This document shows, one piece after another, positions 43,232 through 51,184 of a stretch of DNA of 64,000 nt (position 1 is its first letter; the number at the start of each line of letters is the position of its first letter). The notes beneath the pieces were generated by a model. That model worked only from the letters and a program-made list of their open reading frames with translations. It had not been told where the DNA came from and made no database searches. The stretch comes from Pseudomonas sp. ICMP 561. Its GTDB lineage: Bacteria > Pseudomonadota > Gammaproteobacteria > Pseudomonadales > Pseudomonadaceae. The stretch spans positions 276,259-340,258 of the forward strand of contig NZ_LKBT01000056.1 in assembly GCF_002699985.1 (NCBI RefSeq). Direction: 5' to 3'. The position numbers were made by a program, and so were the translations under genes.

Positions 43232-43669
43232 ATGAACAGTCGTGCTGCAAGCCGTGGTTTTACCCTGATGGAAATGCTGGTGGTCATCGTTTTGATGAGC
43301 ATCGCCATTGGCCTGGTAGGGTTCGGTTTACAGCAGGGTCTGAGTGCGGCCAAAGAGCGTCAAACCGTCGGGCAAATGGTCAACGCGTTACGCGCGACGC
43401 GGGTCAAGGCGATTGTCACCGGGCAACCGGCGCGTACCGTTTTTGATCTCAGGTCGAAAGCCTTCCAGGCCCCGGACCAGCGTATTCATCACTGGCCGCC
43501 GGAGTTGCAGGTGACTTTGCAGACGGCTGCGGAGATGGGCTCGACTGTCGAGTTCTACCCGGACGGCGGTTCCACCGGCGGCAACCTGACTCTGGTTAAT
43601 GGTGACCGGCGCTGGCGCATCGACATCGGCTGGCTGACCGGCAGCGTGCAGTCCAAGGCGTTGCCATGA
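43232..43669 (+). CDS. gspH: Minor pseudopilin GspH
   Basis: This 145-residue prepilin has the leader MNSRAASRG|FTLMEMLVVI. The body has the GspH pattern of a beta-rich domain (FDLRSKAFQAPDQ; VEFYPDGGSTGGNLTL). It starts nine bases after gspG and overlaps gspI by four bases. Confidence 0.92.
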   Translation: MNSRAASRGFTLMEMLVVIVLMSIAIGLVGFGLQQGLSAAKERQTVGQMVNALRATRVKAIVTGQPARTVFDLRSKAFQAPDQRIHHWPPELQVTLQTAAEMGSTVEFYPDGGSTGGNLTLVNGDRRWRIDIGWLTGSVQSKALP

Positions 43670-44043
43670 GCGGCGGCAGCCAGGGTGGTTTCACCTTGCT
43701 GGAAATGCTTGCAGCGCTGACCGTGATGGCGGTATGCAGCAGCGTGTTATTGGTGGCCTTTGGGCAGAGTGCGCGGTCTTTGCAACAAGTATCTCAAAGT
43801 GATCGCCTGACACATGCGGCGCGTACGATTCTGGATCAGGAAGCCGCGGGTCCACTGGAAAGCGGTACACGGCAAGGCGTTCTGGCGGGCGACATCAGCT
43901 GGCAGCTGGATATCCAGCAGATGCCGGGACGCAACGGTCAGGCACGGATGTTCCGGCTGGACCTTGACGTACGTGAGCATCAGCGCCGGGCACAGTTCAG
44001 TACACTCAGGTTACGTGGCGCAGTCACCGGAGCCGGATCTTGA
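43666..44043 (+). CDS. gspI: Minor pseudopilin GspI
   Basis: This 125-residue prepilin has the leader MSGGSQGG|FTLLEMLAALTVMA. It is short, as usual for GspI, which with GspJ and GspK forms the pseudopilus tip. It overlaps gspH (ATGAGC) and gspJ by four bases each. Confidence 0.9.
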   Translation: MSGGSQGGFTLLEMLAALTVMAVCSSVLLVAFGQSARSLQQVSQSDRLTHAARTILDQEAAGPLESGTRQGVLAGDISWQLDIQQMPGRNGQARMFRLDLDVREHQRRAQFSTLRLRGAVTGAGS

Positions 44044-44660
44044 GACCGGCCCAGCGTGGCTTCACGCTGCTGGAAATCATGTTGGTGCTGAGCCTGCTGG
44101 GTGTATTGCTCGTTCTGGTGGGCGGCGCGATGCTCGGTGCCAACCGGGCCGTGCTCAAAGCCCAGCGTTACACCACCAGCCTGGACGAGATGCGTGCGGC
44201 GCAGAATTTCCTCCGAGATTCCATTGGTCAGGCATTACCGCTGGACAGTTCGGAAGACGACAGCGAAAGTAGCGGCTTTTTTGTCGGCTCAAGCCAGCGC
44301 CTGCAATTTGTTGCCACGTTGCCGGGGGAGCTGGGCGGCGGGATTCAGCTGCACACTCTTGAGGTAAAGGATCGGGAGTTGCAGGTCGCTTTCGCGCAGA
44401 TTCTGAGCACAGCCGATGGCACCACTTCCAGACCGTGGGGCGACCCGCAGGTGCTGGCGCGTAATGTTGAGTCGTTGAGTTTGAGCTACCGGGGGGTCAC
44501 ACCCAAAGGTGAGCCCACTGGCTGGATGGCCGATTGGCCCTGGCCAACGCGCCTGCCGCGAGCGGTGCGGATCGACGCTAAGCTCAACGGCCCGGTGCCA
44601 TGGCTGACTGAAGTAGTGGCGCTGCGGCTGGATTTGTCTGGTGGAGCGGGCGGCCAATGA
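44040..44660 (+). CDS. gspJ: Minor pseudopilin GspJ
   Basis: This 206-residue prepilin has the leader MRPAQRG|FTLLEIMLVLSLL. It starts at a TTG that overlaps the gspI stop (CTTGAG). The length fits GspJ. It is a tip-complex subunit. Confidence 0.9.
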   Translation: MRPAQRGFTLLEIMLVLSLLGVLLVLVGGAMLGANRAVLKAQRYTTSLDEMRAAQNFLRDSIGQALPLDSSEDDSESSGFFVGSSQRLQFVATLPGELGGGIQLHTLEVKDRELQVAFAQILSTADGTTSRPWGDPQVLARNVESLSLSYRGVTPKGEPTGWMADWPWPTRLPRAVRIDAKLNGPVPWLTEVVALRLDLSGGAGGQ

Positions 44661-45391
44661 GGGCGGTACCCGATAAACAGCGCGGTGTCGCATTGCTGCT
44701 GGTGTTATGGGCTTTGGCGCTTCTTAGCCTGTTACTCGGCAGTCTGGCCAGTTGGGTGCAACTGGAAAGTCGCCAGGCATTGTGGGCCCGGCAACACACT
44801 CAGGCGCATTTGGCAGCAGAGGCTGGTCTGGCGATGGCAGTCAAAGGTTTGAGCGATCCGCTGGAACGTAAACGCTGGATCGCCGATGGCCGGGAAGTTG
44901 CATTGCGCTTTGATGATGCGCAGTTGCGGATCAGGGTGCGCAGCGAGCGCGGCAAGCTGGATTTGAACAGTGCAGTGGCGGGTGACATTGCCCGTCTGGC
45001 CCAGGCTTGCGGTGCCGGGAAAGATCAGGCTGCGGCCATGGCCCAGGAGATTGAAAGCCGTCGCGGTTCGGGTTCGCCGCCGCTGCGGGTGATTGAAGAA
45101 GTCAGGCAATTACCGGGCATGACTCAGGCGTTGTATCGCCAGATGCTGCCGGAAGTGACCTTGTGGAGTGGGCTGGACCGACCTGAACCGGCTTTTGCAT
45201 CGCCGTTGTTGCGGCGGGCCTTGAACCTGCCAAACCAGAGCGCGGTGGGTAGCGATCCGGGTGAAGTATTGATGATCGAAAGTTACGCGCAACGCCCCGG
45301 CGGTTTCCATGCCGAGCTACAGACCACTGTTTTATTGAGCCCATCGGAGGGAAGCGCACAGCCTTATCGGGTCCTGCGTTGGCAAGAATGA
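44657..45391 (+). CDS. gspK: Minor pseudopilin GspK
   Basis: This 244-residue tip pseudopilin has the leader ending KQRG|VALLLVLWALALLSLL. As usual for GspK, glutamate at position +5 is missing. It includes the helical insert with DLNSAVAGDIARLAQACG and ends with a beta domain. It is shorter than many GspK proteins (often about 300 residues), so part of the alpha domain may be reduced. The stop overlaps the gspL start (ATGA). Confidence 0.88.
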   Translation: MRAVPDKQRGVALLLVLWALALLSLLLGSLASWVQLESRQALWARQHTQAHLAAEAGLAMAVKGLSDPLERKRWIADGREVALRFDDAQLRIRVRSERGKLDLNSAVAGDIARLAQACGAGKDQAAAMAQEIESRRGSGSPPLRVIEEVRQLPGMTQALYRQMLPEVTLWSGLDRPEPAFASPLLRRALNLPNQSAVGSDPGEVLMIESYAQRPGGFHAELQTTVLLSPSEGSAQPYRVLRWQE

Positions 45392-46461
45392 ATCGACTAT
45401 TTTCAGCGCGGCAGATGACCTTGCCTGCGCCCTTACTGGCCCTTGCCGAGCGTATCGCCCAACAGTGGCGCGGCAGCCTGCTGCAACGCGGCTGGCAATT
45501 GTGGCTGGCGGAACTGCGGGCCTGCATGCCCGAGAAACTGCAGCGGCTGTTGATTCACGACACGCCGGAGCACTTGCATGCCTGGCCGTTGGTGGGATCG
45601 TTGCCGGTCCTGCCTGCAAACGTACAACAGGTTTTACTGCTGCCGCCGTCAATGGTGCTTGTGCAAAGCCTGCAACTGCCTCTGGCCGCTGCCCGGGACC
45701 TGAACACCGTGGTTGGTTATGAACTGGACCGATTTACGCCGTACGATGCCTCGCAGCTGTACTTTGTTGCCCGGCAGGACAAGCGCAGCGGCGCCTTTAT
45801 TCATGTCACGCTGGTAGCGATTCTGCGCGAGCGGCTGGATGCGATTCTCAATGAATGCGCAACCCTCGGCTTGCAGCCGCACGCTGTGGATGTGGGCAGT
45901 GATCACGCGTCCCGCCTGGGTGTTGACCTGCTACCCGCCCCGTTGCGTCCTCGGCAGAAAAGCCATGGTCTGGGCCTGCAACGCAAACTCCTGTGGCTGT
46001 GCGGCGGCCTGTTGATCGTCGCCATGTTTCTCTGGCTCAACAGTCGCCAGCAATTGCTGGAAGAAATGCAAAGCACCGTCCAGGCACAAAGAGCCCAGGT
46101 CGCGCAGATTCAGAAAATCCGTCAGCAACTGACCAATACCCGCGGTGCCGCCAGTTACCTGATCCAGCGTAAAGCCGCGCAGCCGACGTATGCATCGCTG
46201 CTCAGTGAACTCACGGCTTGCCTGCCGCGTGACACCTGGATCGACCAACTGGAAATCACCGACAGCGCCGAAGTTTCGTTTTCCGGGCAAAGCGCCAAGG
46301 CCAGCGCCCTGATTGCCCGGGTGAAAGATTGCCACAGTCTGGACAACGCACAATTTCAGGGCGTCATTCAGCCTGACCCACAAACCGGCAAGGATCGTTT
46401 CTCGCTGCGCGCCCATTTGCATCAGGAGGCCGCAAATGCGCCGACCACTGACCAGCCGTGA
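45388..46461 (+). CDS. gspL: Type II secretion protein GspL
   Basis: This 357-residue bitopic protein links GspE to the platform. The N-terminal actin-like cytoplasmic domain (about 1-190) is followed by one membrane helix (about 200-218: LLWLCGGLLIVAMFLWL) and a periplasmic PilN-like domain with a predicted coiled coil (STVQAQRAQVAQIQKIRQQL). I chose ATG 45388 (ATGA overlap with gspK) over TTG 45379. It overlaps gspM by 26 bases. Confidence 0.88.
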   Translation: MNRLFSARQMTLPAPLLALAERIAQQWRGSLLQRGWQLWLAELRACMPEKLQRLLIHDTPEHLHAWPLVGSLPVLPANVQQVLLLPPSMVLVQSLQLPLAAARDLNTVVGYELDRFTPYDASQLYFVARQDKRSGAFIHVTLVAILRERLDAILNECATLGLQPHAVDVGSDHASRLGVDLLPAPLRPRQKSHGLGLQRKLLWLCGGLLIVAMFLWLNSRQQLLEEMQSTVQAQRAQVAQIQKIRQQLTNTRGAASYLIQRKAAQPTYASLLSELTACLPRDTWIDQLEITDSAEVSFSGQSAKASALIARVKDCHSLDNAQFQGVIQPDPQTGKDRFSLRAHLHQEAANAPTTDQP

Positions 46462-47089
46462 ACGTCGCGGTGCCGCGCTGATCGTATTGGCGCTGGTGCT
46501 GTGCTTCGCCTATTGGCTGCTGATCGACAGCTGGTTCGCCGGGCCGCTGCGTGAAATCGATGCTCAGGCCGACCAGCTACGTGAGCAGCAACAGCGCTAC
46601 GCGGGCTTGCTGAGCCAGGGCAACACGCTGAAAAAGCAACTTGAACAGGCCCGTAACGATCCTGCCAGCAGCACCAGCCTGTTGCCCGGAGATGATCCCA
46701 GCGCCGTGGCTGCCGATTTGATGCAGCGCATCGCCGACCTGATCAACAGTCACGCGAGCACCGGTGGCGGCTGTGCATTGACCCAGCGCATGCCGATCAC
46801 TCCGGAACAGGACAGCGCCGAGCCGTACCGCCAGGTCAAAGTCAGCCTGACCCTGGAGTGCGCCATCGAGCCATTGACCGCTATCCTGCACGAGCTGGAA
46901 TACCAGCGACCGTTTCTGTTCGTCGATGAAATGAGCGTGCGCCGTGGTGCCGATGCGCCGGTTAAAGGCGGGGCTGGCAAGCTGGTCGCACACTTACTGG
47001 TCCGTGGTTATCTGCAACCGGCAGGCGTTGAAGTTGAAGAGGCATCCGAAGCTCAAGACGCGCCCGAAACTGAAGAGGATGCCCAATGA
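46436..47089 (+). CDS. gspM: Type II secretion protein GspM
   Basis: This 217-residue protein has a single N-terminal membrane helix (about 12-32) followed by a coiled coil (REIDAQADQLREQQQRYAGL) and a ferredoxin-like periplasmic domain of the GspMb/PilO type with a cysteine pair (GGGCALTQR ... LTLECAIEP). The C-terminus is an acidic tail (EVEEASEAQDAPETEEDAQ). It partners GspL in the platform and overlaps gspN by four bases. Confidence 0.87.
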   Translation: MRRPLTSRERRGAALIVLALVLCFAYWLLIDSWFAGPLREIDAQADQLREQQQRYAGLLSQGNTLKKQLEQARNDPASSTSLLPGDDPSAVAADLMQRIADLINSHASTGGGCALTQRMPITPEQDSAEPYRQVKVSLTLECAIEPLTAILHELEYQRPFLFVDEMSVRRGADAPVKGGAGKLVAHLLVRGYLQPAGVEVEEASEAQDAPETEEDAQ

Positions 47090-47610
47090 TCGGTTCATTG
47101 CGCTCCACCGAATGGGGCTTGCTCGGTCTGGCGGCCGTTCTCGGTCTGGTCATTACCGCAATTGTCAGCGGCGCGGCCAATTCCCCGGACTGGTTGCCGG
47201 CACAAGCTCCGCGTTCGCAAAATGACAAAGCCGGAAAATCGCTTGTCGCCCCGAGCGCCACGCTGCAAAGCCTTGCGCAAACCTGGCAGGCCCCGCTGTT
47301 CAGTACCGACCGCACGCCGGATCGCTCGGTTGGAAAAGCTCAGGCATCCAGTCTCGCGGGACTGACGTTGACCGGGATCATGATCGACGGCGAACTGCGG
47401 GTTGCCTTGATCAAACGTACTGACGGACCACCATTGAAAGTGCACCAGGGCGAGTCGCTGCCCAACGGCTGGAAGCTGGAAAAGCTGACCCCCATGCAAG
47501 CCGATTTTTCTTCCGGCGGTCGCACTCAAAGCCTGGCGCTGCGTGCGCTGCGTTTGCCGCCGCCGTCTAAAACACCACCGATTTCTCTTCCTCGCGAGTC
47601 CACCCAGTAA
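47086..47610 (+). CDS. gspN: GspC/GspN-type periplasmic linker protein
   Basis: This 174-residue protein has one N-terminal membrane helix (about 9-30) and a periplasmic domain with the GspC homology-region pattern (QTWQAPLFSTDRTPD ... LAGLTLTGIMIDGELRVALI ... GESLPNGWKLEKLTP). GspC normally bridges the platform and the secretin. There is no separate gspC in the operon, so this protein likely takes that role, as XpsN does in Xanthomonas. There is no PDZ domain. It is immediately followed by gspD. Confidence 0.8.
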   Translation: MIGSLRSTEWGLLGLAAVLGLVITAIVSGAANSPDWLPAQAPRSQNDKAGKSLVAPSATLQSLAQTWQAPLFSTDRTPDRSVGKAQASSLAGLTLTGIMIDGELRVALIKRTDGPPLKVHQGESLPNGWKLEKLTPMQADFSSGGRTQSLALRALRLPPPSKTPPISLPRESTQ

Positions 47611-49950
47611 ATGGCTACTTCTTCAGGCGTTCGTCAATTCCCTCGCTTGCGCACTCCCATGTTGTGCCTGGCCACAGCTGTCGCCCTCGGCGGCTGTGCC
47701 ACAGCGCCCAACAATTACGATCAAGACAGCGACATGTTGCGCGAGGCCCTGAACGGCACCGGCTCGCAACGTCCGCCGGTTGATCCGCGCAGTGAGCAGG
47801 TTCCGCAGGAAGCGTCGCAGCCTCAACCCGCCACAGCGCCTACCCGGCAGTTGATCCGTGGCAACCAGCAATTCGTGCGCAAGCCGACGTCCGCGTCGCC
47901 ATCTTCAGCGCCTGCAGGTCGTAACGCTGAAGTCGGTGACATCGTTTTCAACTTCACCAACCAGCCCATCGAAGCCGTAATCAACAGCATCATGGGCGAC
48001 CTGCTGCATGAGAACTACAGCATTGCTCAAGGCGTTAAGGGTGAGGTGAGCTTTTCGACCTCCAAGCCGGTAAACAAGCGGCAAGCGCTGTCGATCCTCG
48101 AGACGCTGCTCTCCTGGACTGACAACGCCATGATCAAGCAGGGCGATCGCTACGTGATTCTGCCCGCCAATCAGGCGGTCGCGGGCAAGCTTGTGCCGGA
48201 AATGACCGTATCCCAGCCCGCAGCCGGCATGTCGGCGCGGCTGTTCCCGCTGCGCTATATCTCGGCTACCGAGATGCAGAAACTGCTCAAGCCGTTCGCC
48301 CGGGAAAACGCCTTCCTGCTGGTTGATCCGGCACGCAACGTATTGAGCATGTCGGGTACGCCGGATGAACTGGCCAACTATCAGGACACCATCGACACTT
48401 TCGACGTTGACTGGCTCAAGGGTATGTCAGTAGGTGTGTTTGGTTTGCAGCGCGCCTCGGTTGGCGAGCTGATGCCAGAACTGCAAAAAATGTTCGGCCC
48501 CGACAGCGGCATGCCGTTGGCGGGCATGGTGCGTTTCCTGCCCATCGAACGGACCAACTCCGTGGTGGCGATTTCTTCGCAGCCGGAGTACCTGCGTGAA
48601 GTGGGTGACTGGATCCGGACCATCGACGAGGGTGGCGGCAACGAGCCGCAAATGTACGTCTACGATGTGCGCAACATGAAAGCCACCGACCTCGCCAAAT
48701 ACCTGCGCCAGATCTACGGTAACGGCGCGATCAAGGATGACTCTGCGGCCAAGGTTGCACCGGGTCTGCGCACCCGCTCGCTCTCATCATTGAGCTCAGG
48801 TGGCACCTCCAATGGCATGAACAACAGCACCGGCGGTTTCGGTGGTGTGGGCGGCATGGGCAGCAACAGCAGCGGCATGGGGATGGGCAACAACCAGAAC
48901 CAGGGCATGGGCAGCGGCGACGAAGAGCAGGACAGCGAAAGCAGCGAAGAAAACCTCGACAGCGAATCCGACACCAGCGCGGAGCAGGGCGGCGGTACCG
49001 GCAACACGCCCAAGGGCATCGATGCCAGCACCCGTATCACTGCACAGAAGAGCAGCAACCAGTTGCTGGTCCGTACCCGCCCGGCGCAGTGGAAGGAGAT
49101 CGAAGCGGCCATCAAGCGCCTCGATAACGCGCCGCTGCAAGTGCAGATCGAAACGCGGATTCTCGAAGTCAATCTGACCGGCGACCTTGATCTGGGAGTG
49201 CAGTGGTACCTGGGCCGTCTGGCGGGTAACACTGGCACCACCAACATCAATAATGCCTCTGGCAGTCAGGGCGCATTGGGCGGCGGCGGCCTAGGGGTTC
49301 AGAACTCCTCGCTGTTCTACTCGTTTGTCAGCAGTAACTTGCAAGTCGCCCTGCGTGCCCTGGAAACCAACGGCCGCACCCAGGTGCTGTCCGCGCCATC
49401 TCTGGTGGTGATGAACAACCAGCAGGCGCAGATCCAGGTCGGCGATAACATCCCGATCAGCCAGACCACGGTCAACACCATCAACTCCGATACCACCCTG
49501 AGCAGCGTCGAATACGTGCAGACCGGTGTGATTCTGGATGTGGTACCACGGATCAATCCGGGCGGTCTGGTGTACATGGACATCCAGCAGCAGGTCAGTA
49601 ATGCGGACACGTCTACTATCACCGATACGCAGGCCAATCCGAGCATTTCGACCCGTTCGGTGTCGACTCAGGTTGCCGTACAAAGCGGCCAGACAGTGCT
49701 GCTAGGCGGTCTGATCAATCAGAACAATTCCGAGACCACCAGCTCGATACCGTATCTGGGCAAGATTCCCGGTCTGCGCTGGTTGTTCGGCACTACCAGC
49801 AAATCCAAGGCGCGCACCGAGCTGATCGTGCTGATAACGCCACGTGTGATCACCAGCAGCAGCCAGTCCCGTCAGGTGACGGATGATTATCGTCAGCAAA
49901 TGCAGTTGCTGCGTCCGGAAAGGGTCAGCCACACCGGCATCGACGATTGA
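47611..49950 (+). CDS. gspD: Type II secretion outer-membrane secretin GspD
   Basis: This 779-residue secretin has a lipoprotein signal with lipobox LGGC (C29), so it may be self-piloting. Domains are N0 (about 109-190), N1, N2 and N3 (about 210-515), and the secretin beta-domain (about 515-770; VQIETRILEVNLTGDLDLGV, VPRINPGGLVYMDIQQQVS, GLINQNNSETTSSIPYLGKI). N3 is interrupted by about 80 residues of low complexity (about 390-470) rich in Gly, Ser, Asn and Met, then Glu/Asp/Ser. It starts directly after the gspN stop. It is the last gene of the operon. Confidence 0.95.
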   Translation: MATSSGVRQFPRLRTPMLCLATAVALGGCATAPNNYDQDSDMLREALNGTGSQRPPVDPRSEQVPQEASQPQPATAPTRQLIRGNQQFVRKPTSASPSSAPAGRNAEVGDIVFNFTNQPIEAVINSIMGDLLHENYSIAQGVKGEVSFSTSKPVNKRQALSILETLLSWTDNAMIKQGDRYVILPANQAVAGKLVPEMTVSQPAAGMSARLFPLRYISATEMQKLLKPFARENAFLLVDPARNVLSMSGTPDELANYQDTIDTFDVDWLKGMSVGVFGLQRASVGELMPELQKMFGPDSGMPLAGMVRFLPIERTNSVVAISSQPEYLREVGDWIRTIDEGGGNEPQMYVYDVRNMKATDLAKYLRQIYGNGAIKDDSAAKVAPGLRTRSLSSLSSGGTSNGMNNSTGGFGGVGGMGSNSSGMGMGNNQNQGMGSGDEEQDSESSEENLDSESDTSAEQGGGTGNTPKGIDASTRITAQKSSNQLLVRTRPAQWKEIEAAIKRLDNAPLQVQIETRILEVNLTGDLDLGVQWYLGRLAGNTGTTNINNASGSQGALGGGGLGVQNSSLFYSFVSSNLQVALRALETNGRTQVLSAPSLVVMNNQQAQIQVGDNIPISQTTVNTINSDTTLSSVEYVQTGVILDVVPRINPGGLVYMDIQQQVSNADTSTITDTQANPSISTRSVSTQVAVQSGQTVLLGGLINQNNSETTSSIPYLGKIPGLRWLFGTTSKSKARTELIVLITPRVITSSSQSRQVTDDYRQQMQLLRPERVSHTGIDD

Positions 49951-50011
49951 TCCTTACCCCCCACTTAGCGCTGTCCTGAAGACAGGCAGCGCTCATCCGA
50001 GGTCTTGATTA

Positions 50012-50737
50012 ATGTTGAAAGTGTTTGCCTTCATGTTGTTTGCCATGTGCGGGTTGGCTCAGGCCGGGCAGCCATTGTTGCGTGATCTGCCTCTGGCTTA
50101 TGTGGAACAGGCCAGCACTGAAGTCAAAGACAAGCCGCTGGTCATCTTTTTACATGGCTACGGTGGCGATGAAACCAACCTGCTCAGCTTCACCTCGCTG
50201 ATGCCGAGTGATTACAACTACCTGTCGGTGCGGGCGCCGATGAACGCAAGGGAGGAGGGCTATCAGTGGTTCACCCCGAAGCGGGATTCTGCCTATTACG
50301 ACGGCGTAACGTCGGACCTTGAAAGCAGCGGGCAATTGCTGAAGCAGTTCATTGAACAGGCGACGAGCAAATACCAGACCCAGCCGTCAAAGGTCTTTCT
50401 GGTGGGCTTCAGTCAGGGTGCCATGATGAGCTACGAAGTGGCGCTGCGTGATCCCGGTCTGGTTGGAGGCTTTGCAGCGTTGAGTGGCCACATGCTGCCG
50501 GTGCTCAAGGCGGAACTCAAGCCTGATCCGGCGCTGCGCAAACTCGCGGTCTTCATCGGCCACGGCACAGCCGACACACTGATCCCGGTGCAGGGCTCGA
50601 GCGATGCCGAGTCGTACCTGAAAGCGTTGGGGCTCAAGCCGCAATACCACGCCTATGCCCGGCTGCCTCACGGTGTGAACGAGACCGAGGTCAACGATTT
50701 GGCGGGTTGGCTGGAGAAGGTCGTTAACGCTCGTTGA
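50012..50737 (+). CDS. Secreted phospholipase/carboxylesterase
   Basis: This 241-residue exported alpha/beta hydrolase has a signal peptide MLKVFAFMLFAMCGLAQA|GQ. The motifs are IFLHGYGGDETNLLSF (oxyanion hole), the nucleophile S134 in VGFSQGAMMS, an aspartate in HGTADTLIPV and a histidine in LPHGVNETE. It matches the YpfH/EstB-type carboxylesterase family, but the signal peptide makes it an exported member. It lies 61 bases after gspD in the same direction, so it is a candidate substrate of this secretion system or at least co-expressed. Confidence 0.88.
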   Translation: MLKVFAFMLFAMCGLAQAGQPLLRDLPLAYVEQASTEVKDKPLVIFLHGYGGDETNLLSFTSLMPSDYNYLSVRAPMNAREEGYQWFTPKRDSAYYDGVTSDLESSGQLLKQFIEQATSKYQTQPSKVFLVGFSQGAMMSYEVALRDPGLVGGFAALSGHMLPVLKAELKPDPALRKLAVFIGHGTADTLIPVQGSSDAESYLKALGLKPQYHAYARLPHGVNETEVNDLAGWLEKVVNAR

Positions 50738-50800
50738 CGGATTCATTGCAGCGGATGTCGCCGGCGCAGCGTCTGGTCTCCTACCGTGTGGCGCGAGGTG

Positions 50801-51180
50801 TCAGGTAGGAGGCAACTTGTTGGCGAGAGGGCTTGATGGGGTGATTCAGGTCTACCGCTTCGCGAACAAGTTCGCTCCTACCGGTTTGCGCTGGATCAGG
50901 TAGGAGGCAACTTGTTGGCGAGAGTGCTTGGTGCGGTGATTCAGGTCTACCGCTTCGCGAACAAGTTCGCTCCTACCGGTTTGCGCTGGGTCAGGTAGGA
51001 GGCAACTTGTTGGCGAGAGGGCTTGATGAGGTGATTCAGGTCTACCGCTTCGCGAACAAGTTCGCTCCTACCGGTTTACGCTGGGTCAGGTAGGAGGCAA
51101 CTTGTTGGCGATAGGGCTTGATGCGGTGATTCAGGTCTACCGCTTCGCGAACAAGTTCGCTCCTACCGGTCCGGGCTTGG
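50801..51180. repeat. Tandem array of four 95-bp REP doublets
   Basis: Four direct repeats start at 50801, 50896, 50991 and 51086, with an exact 95-base period. Each unit has GGTAGGAGGCAACTTGTTGG on the left and GCGAACAAGTTCGCTCCTAC on the right, which pair imperfectly (mismatches around GGCAAC/GTTCGC). Units differ at only a few positions (for example GGCTTGATG, GTGCTTGGTG, GATAGGGCTTG). The array occupies the gap between the esterase gene and the convergent nitA stop. Confidence 0.93.
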
Positions 51181-51184
51181 ATCC

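Noticed and set aside
49967..49993. Intrinsic terminator after gspD
   Set aside because: The AGCGCTG...CAGCGCT hairpin contains a bulge and is not followed by a T run, so the esterase gene may still be co-transcribed.
50801..51180. CRISPR array
   Set aside because: The period is 95 bases with the whole unit repeated, no unique spacers and no cas genes. Units contain REP inverted arms, so this is a REPIN array.
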